5,278 nt of DNA from Chloroflexota bacterium (lineage in GTDB: Bacteria; Chloroflexota; Dehalococcoidia; GIF9; AB-539-J10), in contig JADFUX010000088.1 in the NCBI GenBank assembly GCA_015222255.1, positions 1 to 5,278 of the forward strand. Direction: 5' to 3'. The first letter of the stretch is position 1; every line of letters begins with the position of its first letter. The position numbers were made by a program, and so were the translations under genes. Positions 1 through 4,857 of the stretch are shown in pieces. The notes beneath the pieces are model-generated. The model was given only the letters and a program-made list of their open reading frames with translations, ran no database searches and was not told where the DNA came from.

Positions 1-424
1 CGCCTATGCTTTCGGCCCCGTTTGCTTGAGCCGCTTCCACGGCATCAACCATCATGTGTAGGATATCCTCTTTGTTCTTCTTCCCGAGGAACTTGCCGTA
101 AATCATCTGGTTCGACGTAGAGATAGATATGTTAAGGTGTCGAATGCTGGGGACGAGCCTAAAGGCTGTTTCCACATCGCCAACAGTTGCTCTTATCCAA
201 CCCCCTAAACGAATTGGTTGTAGCACTCCCGTATCAGCCAGTTCCAAGTTCGCCTGAAGGTAAAGGGATTCATGCTTTGTCGTAGGGAAACCAAATTCAG
301 ACTGAAAGATGCCCATCTCATTGAGGTATATATTTATCATTGTCTTTTCCAGTTTGGATAAGCCGAGGTGCGCAGTCTGAACGCCATCCCGATTAGTAAC
401 ATCTATGAAGTAAATCTTAGGCAT
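1..424 (-). CDS. Homocitrate / Re-citrate synthase-like DRE-TIM acyltransferase, partial (C-terminus outside window)
   Basis: Only the first 141 codons are present; the frame is open to the left edge. Residues 8-17 read DVTNRDGVQT, the N-terminal signature of the HMGL-like (DRE-TIM metallolyase) family. By family knowledge Arg12 is catalytic, Asp13 is a metal ligand and Gln16 lies in the active site. A second family block, EFGFP, is at 43-47. These enzymes condense acetyl-CoA with a 2-oxo acid in the cytoplasm: 2-oxoglutarate gives homocitrate, oxaloacetate gives citrate, 2-oxoisovalerate gives isopropylmalate. The form NRDGVQT with GLSKLEKTM recalls the Dehalococcoides protein annotated as homocitrate synthase but acting as a Re-citrate synthase. 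That match is from memory, and substrate cannot be decided because the HxH metal site lies outside the window. The ATG at 424 is preceded by a strong ribosome site (AGGGGAGGT, GGAGG core 8 nt upstream) and a promoter. It is divergent from argC. Confidence 0.85.
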   Translation of the reverse strand, partial: MPKIYFIDVTNRDGVQTAHLGLSKLEKTMINIYLNEMGIFQSEFGFPTTKHESLYLQANLELADTGVLQPIRLGGWIRATVGDVETAFRLVPSIRHLNISISTSNQMIYGKFLGKKNKEDILHMMVDAVEAAQANGAESIG

Positions 425-431
425 GCCTTTT

Positions 432-440
432 ACCTCCCCT
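432..440 (-). promoter_or_regulatory. Shine-Dalgarno site of the synthase gene
   Basis: On the minus strand this reads AGGGGAGGT, a near-perfect anti-16S match, with the GGAGG core 8 nt before the ATG at 424-422. It fixes the start of the synthase gene. It also contrasts with argC and the recombinase, which have no such site. Confidence 0.85.
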
Positions 441-456
441 ACAAGACTAACGAAAC

Positions 457-485
457 AATATAACATCGTGCCTTCTCTAAATCAA
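457..485 (-). promoter_or_regulatory. Sigma70-type promoter of the synthase gene
   Basis: Read on the minus strand, TTGATT (485-480) is followed after exactly 17 nt by TATATT (462-457). These are good -35 and -10 hexamers at the ideal spacing. Transcription would begin near 450, giving an untranslated leader of roughly 25 nt that contains the strong ribosome site. The assignment rests on sequence match only. Confidence 0.6.
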
Positions 486-521
486 TTCGGCCTTGTACAG
501 TGGTTGCCGGTTCACCCGAAT
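485..521. promoter_or_regulatory. Possible operator: ATTCGG/CCGAAT inverted repeat in divergent promoter region
   Basis: ATTCGG (485-490) and its exact reverse complement CCGAAT (516-521) have centres 31 bp apart, about three helical turns. The left half touches the -35 box of the synthase promoter and the right half lies about 30 bp before the argC -10 box. This would suit a dimeric regulator acting on both genes. A 6-bp repeat can occur by chance, and I recognise no known operator such as an ARG box. Confidence 0.2.
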
Positions 522-551
522 CTAAATATATCGGAACTATTTGGCATATAG

Positions 552-557
552 TATAAT
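552..557 (+). promoter_or_regulatory. -10 box (TATAAT) of argC, placed for leaderless transcription
   Basis: A consensus TATAAT lies at 552-557, 12 nt before the argC ATG at 570. Initiation about 7 nt after the box would fall at 563-566, essentially at the TTG (564) or a few bases before the ATG. No Shine-Dalgarno sequence lies in front of either start. No convincing -35 lies at 16-18 nt spacing: the 17-nt position reads TATCGG, and the TTGGCA at 541-546 is too close. Confidence 0.5.
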
Positions 558-569
558 ATCCAATTGCTA

Positions 570-1613
570 ATGCTACGGACAAAAGCAGGCATAATAAACG
601 TTACTGGATACATTGGTGCTGAGCTAGCTCGCTTGCTCTATCAACATCCCGAAGTAGAGCTTAGCTCGGTCACAGGGAGAAGTGCTGCAGGACAACAGCT
701 AGGTGATGTTTTCCCGCATCTAGGAGATATGGATTTTCTGATTACGGCCGAGCTGGACAAAGATGTTGATATTGTCTTCTCAGCGATGCCTCACGGAACA
801 AGCATCGAGGTTGTTCCTCGATTGCTGGAACAAGGTGTAAGAGTCATTGATATTAGCGCCGATTTCAGGCTAAAGGATGTCGCGGAATATCCACGCTGGT
901 ATGACTTTGCTCATCCGAGGCCAGAGCTACTTAAAGATGCGGTTTACGGCTTACCCGAGTTGCATAAGTCTGACATCACATCAGCAAGTCTGGTAGCTAA
1001 TCCCGGTTGCTATTCTACCGCTGCTATTCTGGCCTTAGCGCCAGCAGTTAAGGGGGGTCTTATCCATCCTAGCATCATAAACGACAGCAAATCGGGTGTT
1101 TCTGGCGCCGGCAGAACTCTGACTCTAGCTACTCATTATTGCGAAGCAAACGATAATGTTTGGGCTTACGCTATCGATGGCCATCGGCATCTACCGGAAA
1201 TGGAGCAAGAACTCGAAATGATAAATCCTGGGCTTCGCCTCTCAATTACCTTCGTGCCCCACCTGGTGCCTATGACACGCGGAATATTGAGTTCCTGTTA
1301 TGCTAGATTAAAGAAGGGCAAATTGGCCAAAGGCGCTAAAGCTAGAGAAGAACTGCAGCAGCTTTACCGGGATTTCTACAGGGATGCTCCTTTTGTTCGT
1401 ATAACCAAGGAGCCTCCCGAGACGAAACACACTTGGGGGAACAACCTATGTTCTATTTACCCTACTATCGATTTGAGGACGGAGAACCTTATAATCATTA
1501 GCTGCATTGACAATCTGGTGAAGGGAGGGGCAGGACAGGCTGTCCAGAATATGAACTTGATGCTCAATTTGCCTGAGACAACTGGCCTTGAAACCTTAGG
1601 TATTTACCCGTAA
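570..1613 (+). CDS. argC: N-acetyl-gamma-glutamyl-phosphate reductase (ArgC)
   Basis: ArgC catalyses the third step of arginine synthesis in the cytoplasm, NADPH-dependent reduction of N-acetylglutamyl 5-phosphate to the semialdehyde. All family landmarks are present. Numbered from the TTG at 564 they are: nucleotide-binding GIINVTGYIGAEL at 9-21; ADFRL at 99-103; the catalytic-cysteine motif NPGCYST with Cys149; SGVSGAGR at 177-184; GHRHLPE with the active-site His at 206-212; PHLVPMTRG at 232-240; and NLVKGGAGQAVQN at 317-329. Length of 347-349 residues is normal for the long ArgC type. The start is bounded by an in-frame TAG at 549-551, leaving TTG 564 or ATG 570. I chose the ATG, which gives 347 residues beginning MLRTKAGI. 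It stands alone, without argJ, argB or argD, and tRNA-Glu follows 12 nt after the stop. An oddity is Asn in place of the usual second Gly of the GxxGxxGxxG loop. Confidence 0.95.
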   Translation: MLRTKAGIINVTGYIGAELARLLYQHPEVELSSVTGRSAAGQQLGDVFPHLGDMDFLITAELDKDVDIVFSAMPHGTSIEVVPRLLEQGVRVIDISADFRLKDVAEYPRWYDFAHPRPELLKDAVYGLPELHKSDITSASLVANPGCYSTAAILALAPAVKGGLIHPSIINDSKSGVSGAGRTLTLATHYCEANDNVWAYAIDGHRHLPEMEQELEMINPGLRLSITFVPHLVPMTRGILSSCYARLKKGKLAKGAKAREELQQLYRDFYRDAPFVRITKEPPETKHTWGNNLCSIYPTIDLRTENLIIISCIDNLVKGGAGQAVQNMNLMLNLPETTGLETLGIYP

Positions 1614-1625
1614 AATCTGATGTTT

Positions 1626-1698
1626 GCCCTCATCGTCTAGTGGACTAGGACATCAGCCTTTCAAGCTGAGAACAGGGATTCGAATTCCCTTGAGGGCA
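1626..1698 (+). tRNA. trnE: tRNA-Glu (anticodon UUC)
   Basis: A full cloverleaf folds by eye. The acceptor stem GCCCTCA (1626-1632) pairs with TGAGGGC (1691-1697), 7 of 7, with discriminator A1698. The anticodon stem TCAGC/GCTGA (1653-1657, 1665-1669) closes the loop CTTTCAA, giving anticodon TTC at 1660-1662, which reads GAA and GAG. The T stem AGGGA/TCCCT (1674-1678, 1686-1690) closes loop TTCGAAT. The D arm is the Glu-type GTCTAGTGGACTAGGAC. The 3' CCA is not encoded (ACT follows), so it must be added after transcription. It begins 12 nt after the argC stop with no terminator between, so it may be processed from the argC transcript. Besides translation, Glu-tRNA can feed tetrapyrrole synthesis in bacteria using the C5 pathway. 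Confidence 0.97.
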
Positions 1699-1699
1699 C

Positions 1700-2836
1700 T
1701 TAACAATTGTGTAGCACTTCCTCTACTAGCTTCCCAACGTATTGGGCTATTGCTGGAGCGCGAGTCAATCCAGGAGACTCTATGCCGATTAAGCTGACAA
1801 ACCCGGGCAAACCTCTGTCACATTCGTGACTTATGACAAAATCCCTAAAATCCTCTCCTCCCGCTTGAAGCTTCGCTCTTATACCTACCATCTCAGGCTC
1901 CAAATCATCATATGCTATGAATGGTAAAAACTTGGCCGCCGACTCGTAGAACGCTCTCTTTTGCGAATCATCAACTCTGTAGTCTATCGTATCGACGTAA
2001 TCAGCGTTGGGACCGAGGCGCATTCTTCCCCCAAGATCGAAGTTAACATGAATGCCAAGACCTGCTTCCCCAGCCTTCGGCACGGGGTATATCAGTCTGC
2101 TAACCAGCTTGCTCTTGCCACCGCCCACGCTGAAATATTCTCCCCGGCAATAATGCAACTTGTAGCCAGCCTCGGCTATGTCTATTCCCACCATCCCGGC
2201 AACCTTATCGCTTTGAAGGCCAGCACAGTTTATTAGGACCTTGGTGGCAAAACAGAAATAGCCATCACGGTCTTCTACGCTGACTTTGTATCCACCTGGT
2301 GTCTTATCTACGCCGACCACCGCTGTTCTGTAAGCTACGTGAGCACCGTTATCACCAGCCTTTCCCACAAAGTAACTCATCAGGGTCCACGAATCTATGA
2401 TGCCCGTTGAGGGTGAGAAGATGGCGGCAATTCCTGTTATATTTGGCTCTAGCTTCCTTAACTCTTGCTGGGAAAGCATCCTCAGACCGTTAACACCATT
2501 GCCTCTGCCCCTCTCCCAGAACTTCTCTAATTCATTGACCTCGGCATCATCGGTTGCCACCACGATCTTGCCGATTTTCTTGTGACCTATGCCATGTTTC
2601 TGACAGAGTTCGTAGAGAAGAGCGTTGCCTTCCACACATGTTGTTGCTTTCAGAGAATCTTTGGGATAATAAATGCCAGAGTGAATAACCTCGCTATTGC
2701 GGCTGCTTGCTTCCTGACCAAACGTCTCATTCTTTTCTAACACGTAAACCTCTCTGCCCTCCCTTGCCACTTGCGAGGCTATTGCTAACCCTATGACGCC
2801 GGCACCAACGATGGTGATATCGACTTGGTATGACAT
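1700..2836 (-). CDS. FAD-dependent oxidoreductase, L-2-hydroxyglutarate oxidase/dehydrogenase (LhgO/L2HGDH) type
   Basis: Numbered from the ATG at 2836, this is a 378-residue flavoprotein of the DAO fold. The dinucleotide motif GAGVIG is at 11-16, with Glu34 ending the second strand (VYVLEKN) to hold the FAD ribose. The L2HGDH-type segment SSRNSEVIHSGIYYP is at 44-58. FAD-binding INCAG is at 202-206, YPVP at 250-253, RLGPNA at 273-278, GIRAKLQ at 318-324 and GIESPGLT at 351-358. Family members oxidise L-2-hydroxyglutarate to 2-oxoglutarate, passing electrons to quinone or oxygen; exact substrate and acceptor are inferred here. The frame extends upstream to a TTG at 2878, but that overlaps the end of pcm. 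ATG 2836 puts MSYQVDITIVGAG in the usual position, 16 nt after the pcm stop. No clear ribosome site precedes it, so translation may be coupled to pcm. The stop codon lies one base from tRNA-Glu. Confidence 0.9.
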   Translation of the reverse strand: MSYQVDITIVGAGVIGLAIASQVAREGREVYVLEKNETFGQEASSRNSEVIHSGIYYPKDSLKATTCVEGNALLYELCQKHGIGHKKIGKIVVATDDAEVNELEKFWERGRGNGVNGLRMLSQQELRKLEPNITGIAAIFSPSTGIIDSWTLMSYFVGKAGDNGAHVAYRTAVVGVDKTPGGYKVSVEDRDGYFCFATKVLINCAGLQSDKVAGMVGIDIAEAGYKLHYCRGEYFSVGGGKSKLVSRLIYPVPKAGEAGLGIHVNFDLGGRMRLGPNADYVDTIDYRVDDSQKRAFYESAAKFLPFIAYDDLEPEMVGIRAKLQAGGEDFRDFVISHECDRGLPGFVSLIGIESPGLTRAPAIAQYVGKLVEEVLHNC

Positions 2837-2852
2837 AGTAAAGGCAGCTTGA

Positions 2853-3491
2853 CTATTTGTTCCAGGCACCTTCGCCAATGAGCGGCACGAAGTAGCAGCC
2901 TCCCAATCTCTCTACCTTGTTCCCCTTGCGGCGTCTGGTGACTTTGGTTAGTTGTTGTTCCCAGTGGGAGCCCACAGGGATCACTAGTCGACCACCCTGA
3001 GATAGCTGATCCAAAAGGGCTTGAGGAACAGAAGGAGCACCAGCAGAGACTATGATAGCATTGTAAGGAGCCTCTGCCGGCCAACCCAAAGTCTTACCAG
3101 CAAGGTGAACTTCAATATTAGAATAACCAAAGTTCCGTAGAAGTCGCTCTGCTGATTCTGCCAGTTCAGGTACGATTTCTACGGTAAGTACGTGTTTCAC
3201 TAGCTCACCCAATATGGCCGCTTCATAACCGCTTCCGGTGCCTAACTCCAGAAGCTTTTCATCACCCTTGAGCTCCAAAGCTTGTATCATCAGGGCTACG
3301 ATGAAGGGTTGAGAAATGGTTTGACCGAAACCGATGCTTAGCGGTCTATCTTCGTAAGCCGAGTGATAGCACTCTTGGGGTACAAACGCCTCGCGTGGCA
3401 CACGGGCCATAGCTTCAAGTACCCGCTTATCGCTAATCTCACGGCTAAGGTCTCTAATCAAGTTAGCGCGGGCTGTTTCTAGGTCCACCAC
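2853..3491 (-). CDS. pcm: Protein-L-isoaspartate O-methyltransferase (Pcm/PIMT)
   Basis: Pcm methylates L-isoaspartyl residues in aged cytoplasmic proteins using S-adenosylmethionine, which starts their return to normal aspartyl bonds. The 212-residue length is typical. Family blocks in order are: VPREAFVP at 31-38, YEDRPLSIGFGQTISQP at 46-62, SAM motif I LELGTGSGYEAA at 81-92, the acidic strand VEIVPELAE at 104-112, APYNAIIVSAGAPSVP at 141-156 and GGRLVIPVG at 166-174. The usual GDG before TLGW is AGK here (131-133), so one conserved Asp is missing. The protein starts at one of two adjacent GTG codons (3491 or 3488). GGGTGA at 3503-3498 is a modest ribosome site 6 nt before the first. It lies 20 nt after the small membrane protein gene and 16 nt before the FAD enzyme, so it is probably part of the same operon. 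Confidence 0.95.
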   Translation of the reverse strand: MVDLETARANLIRDLSREISDKRVLEAMARVPREAFVPQECYHSAYEDRPLSIGFGQTISQPFIVALMIQALELKGDEKLLELGTGSGYEAAILGELVKHVLTVEIVPELAESAERLLRNFGYSNIEVHLAGKTLGWPAEAPYNAIIVSAGAPSVPQALLDQLSQGGRLVIPVGSHWEQQLTKVTRRRKGNKVERLGGCYFVPLIGEGAWNK

Positions 3492-3511
3492 TGGTCGTCA
3501 CCCGAGAGATG

Positions 3512-3757
3512 TTAGCCAAGGACGAACGATAGCACTATGAGAATCAAGATTATCGAGCCAGCGATAATGCCAATGCGACGCAATTCGGGCAGTACGTACC
3601 AATAGCGCTCGATAGAGCTTCGAGCCGCCGAAGATCTTGGGGTTGGCGATTTATAGCTTGCAATTGCTGGCTCAGGGCTACCGTACTGTTCTACCTTTGT
3701 TGCTGTTGCCGGCTTGGCTTGGCGTTTGGCTCTACTACGACGTGATTTCTTGGACAT
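3512..3757 (-). CDS. Small basic protein with one C-terminal transmembrane helix, function unknown
   Basis: This 81-residue protein has three parts. A very basic N-terminus comes first (MSKKSRRSRAKRQAKP, 1-16). A Ser/Pro/Ala-rich, probably disordered linker runs about 17-48. A conserved-looking segment RYWYVLPELRRIG (51-63) then leads into one hydrophobic helix (about 62-80), ending at Gly81. With the basic end inside, it would be tail-anchored in the cytoplasmic membrane with nearly all of it in the cytoplasm. There is no signal peptide or catalytic motif. The frame also offers TTG and GTG starts from 3769. The ATG at 3757 is preferred because GGTGG (3767-3763) sits 5 nt upstream as ribosome site, and those earlier starts fall inside it. 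It lies between the recombinase (37 nt) and pcm (20 nt). I do not recognise a named family; a similar YVLPELRRIG-plus-helix protein in Dehalococcoidia is a recollection, not a search result. Confidence 0.75.
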   Translation of the reverse strand: MSKKSRRSRAKRQAKPATATKVEQYGSPEPAIASYKSPTPRSSAARSSIERYWYVLPELRRIGIIAGSIILILIVLSFVLG

Positions 3758-3762
3758 TACCC

Positions 3763-3767
3763 CCACC
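3763..3767 (-). promoter_or_regulatory. Ribosome binding site deciding the small membrane protein start
   Basis: On the minus strand this reads GGTGG within GGTGGGGGTA, 5 nt before the ATG at 3757-3755. It overlaps the alternative upstream TTG and GTG codons, so those are unlikely starts. Confidence 0.55.
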
Positions 3768-3794
3768 AAAAATAATTTGTGGCCAACTTAGAAG

Positions 3795-4622
3795 TTAGAC
3801 TTGTTTGTAAATCCTCGTACTGGAAACATATGCGTGACCCAAGAGCTGTTGGACGGATTGAATGTCAGCACCAGTCTGCAATTTATGCACAGCGAAGGTA
3901 TGACGCAAAGCATGGGGCGTGATCTTAACACTGGAACCAGCTTTGCGCGCATAGTTCGTGACAATCTGCCAAAATCCTTGCCGCGTGAGCCTCTGGCCAC
4001 GCCGATTAAGGAATAAGGCATCTTCCCCTTCATCATGCAACAGATCAAGTCTTGCGCCCTCAATGAAATCGGCGACCAATTGGCCTATACGGTGGTCGAA
4101 GGGAATCCGTCGCCCAGAACAGCATACGCAAGAATGTTGGAAATCAACATCCTTCACATTCAATGAGACCAACTCGCTCACACGCAAACCAGTAGCATGA
4201 AGCAATTCTAACATTACCGTGTCTCGTTTAGCCTCGGGAGTGGATAGCTTTGTTGGCTCTGCTAACAAGCGCTGATATTCGGATGGAGACAACGGTTTTG
4301 GTGGCTGCTTGCGAACTCGAGGAGAAATCAAGTTCTCCGTGGGATTCTCACTCAACCTACCTGAATCAACCATGAATTTGAAAAGAGACTTAGCCGAGGC
4401 CACCTTGCGAGCCACCGTAGCTGCGGAGTACGCCTTTTCTCGGAGGTTAAGTACATAGCTTTTTACAAGCCCTTCGGTTGATCTGATTATTCCCTTCGCC
4501 TTCTCTGTCTGGATGAAATCGAGTAGCTGGCCTAAGTCATTACGATAAGCGGCCAGAGTATTCTGAGAGCGCCCTTTCTGTTCGGCTAAATAATGGAGAA
4601 AAGCATCAATGTCTTTTTCCAT
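3795..4622 (-). CDS. XerC/XerD-type tyrosine recombinase with altered lysine hairpin and short C-terminus
   Basis: The 275-residue protein has the Xer layout: an N-terminal SAM-like core-binding domain (about 1-95, with RSQNTLAAYRNDL at 18-30) and a catalytic domain from about 110. Catalytic residues, compared from memory with E. coli XerD, are Arg147 (ATGLRVSEL), His237 and Arg240 (PHALRH), His263 (LLGH) and the nucleophile Tyr272 (TRIYKQV). The catalytic Lys, expected 24 residues after Arg147 in a GKGxKER hairpin, is Arg171. The hairpin reads SGRRIP, four to five residues short. The protein ends three residues after Tyr272, where XerD has about 19 more, the tail that contacts the partner subunit. 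Xer proteins resolve chromosome dimers at dif; some relatives are integrases. An in-frame TAA 6 nt upstream fixes the ATG at 4622. No ribosome site precedes it. It is probably the first gene of the pcm operon. Whether it is an active divergent enzyme or decaying cannot be told here. Confidence 0.88.
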   Translation of the reverse strand: MEKDIDAFLHYLAEQKGRSQNTLAAYRNDLGQLLDFIQTEKAKGIIRSTEGLVKSYVLNLREKAYSAATVARKVASAKSLFKFMVDSGRLSENPTENLISPRVRKQPPKPLSPSEYQRLLAEPTKLSTPEAKRDTVMLELLHATGLRVSELVSLNVKDVDFQHSCVCCSGRRIPFDHRIGQLVADFIEGARLDLLHDEGEDALFLNRRGQRLTRQGFWQIVTNYARKAGSSVKITPHALRHTFAVHKLQTGADIQSVQQLLGHAYVSSTRIYKQV

Positions 4623-4629
4623 ACTTTAT

Positions 4630-4639
4630 TTTAACATAA
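4630..4639 (-). promoter_or_regulatory. Half-site resembling the XerD-binding arm of dif
   Basis: The minus strand reads TTATGTTAAA, ten bases identical to the start of the right (XerD) arm of the E. coli dif site as I remember it (TTATGTTAAAT). One extra A then precedes the T. TGTA lies directly before it, as in part of the dif centre. The opposite arm is not matched: ATCCCTTAGTT stands where a CATAA-ending arm is expected. This is therefore at most a half-site. It overlaps the -10-like box of the recombinase gene. AT-rich chance similarity is a real alternative. Confidence 0.25.
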
Positions 4640-4641
4640 TA
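4636..4641 (-). promoter_or_regulatory. -10-like TATTAT just upstream of the recombinase start
   Basis: On the minus strand TATTAT (4641-4636) ends 13 nt before the ATG at 4622. Initiation about 7 nt downstream would give a leader of roughly 6 nt. No Shine-Dalgarno sequence is present in GTTAAAATAAAGT. The -35 position at 17 nt spacing reads ATCTTT, a poor match. It may serve the whole recombinase-to-FAD-enzyme cluster. Confidence 0.35.
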
Positions 4642-4857
4642 CATCAACTAAGGGATTGAAAGATTCTAGGCGATTTTGGCTATTGATTGAAGATAACCCC
4701 CGGCGACGAAGGGATGGACAGAGTCTATGGCAGCGTAGAGAAGGTAAGGAAGATGGCGGAGAGGAAGGCTGCAAAAGCTCTGGCAAAGTCCATGTCCCTC
4801 GATGGAGAGGAGACAGGTGAGCACGAATTCCCCTTACCTCTAACTGCCTGCCCTCGT

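Larger units (their letters stand above)
4623..4857. other. Interval without a secure gene; possible small plus-strand ORF
   Basis: This 235-nt stretch separates two same-strand genes. Near the recombinase it holds the -10-like box and half-site, plus a direct repeat GATTGAAAGAT/GATTGAAGAT (4654 and 4685). From about 4691 the plus strand is purine-rich. It has an open frame from TTG 4687 or ATG 4714 to 4881 whose product begins MDRVYGSVEKVRKMAER, a lysine- and alanine-rich, helix-like stretch up to about GEETGEHEF. It then runs over the end of the response-regulator gene. No properly spaced ribosome site precedes the ATG (GAAGGG directly abuts it) and I recognise no family. The minus strand is also open here. 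It could be a small protein, a remnant, or simply skewed sequence. No intrinsic terminator is visible. Confidence 0.25.

Noticed and set aside
564..1613. Reading the reductase as LysY of the LysW-dependent lysine pathway, because a homocitrate synthase-like gene is divergent beside it
   Set aside because: The protein has the ArgC hallmarks NPGCYST, SGVSGAGR and HRHLPE. LysY, as I remember it, departs from these (GCNATA and SAGGA types). No lysW, lysX or lysZ is in the window. Their presence elsewhere in the genome would reopen the question.
1626..1698. tRNA-Glu as the attachment site of an integrated element using the nearby tyrosine recombinase
   Set aside because: No copy of the tRNA 3' end is visible elsewhere in the window. 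The recombinase resembles Xer rather than a phage integrase and is clustered with housekeeping genes.
1961..2236. Plus-strand frame opposite the FAD-enzyme gene
   Set aside because: It lies wholly antisense to a well-supported flavoprotein and its product resembles nothing. The same holds for the plus-strand frame at 2397-2585.
2791..3084. Second minus-strand frame overlapping pcm and the FAD enzyme
   Set aside because: Out-of-frame reading of pcm; the product is rich in Cys, Ser and Trp with no motif, while pcm itself is intact.
3788..4200. Open frames on both strands over the recombinase C-terminal half (minus 3788-4063, plus 3801-4016 and 3958-4200)
   Set aside because: All are shadows of the recombinase frame, which carries the catalytic residues. 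None supplies the missing C-terminal tail.
4654..4694. Direct repeat GATTGAAAGAT/GATTGAAGAT, 31 bp apart, as an operator pair
   Set aside because: Two short imperfect copies in AT-rich DNA. No further copies or symmetry were seen.
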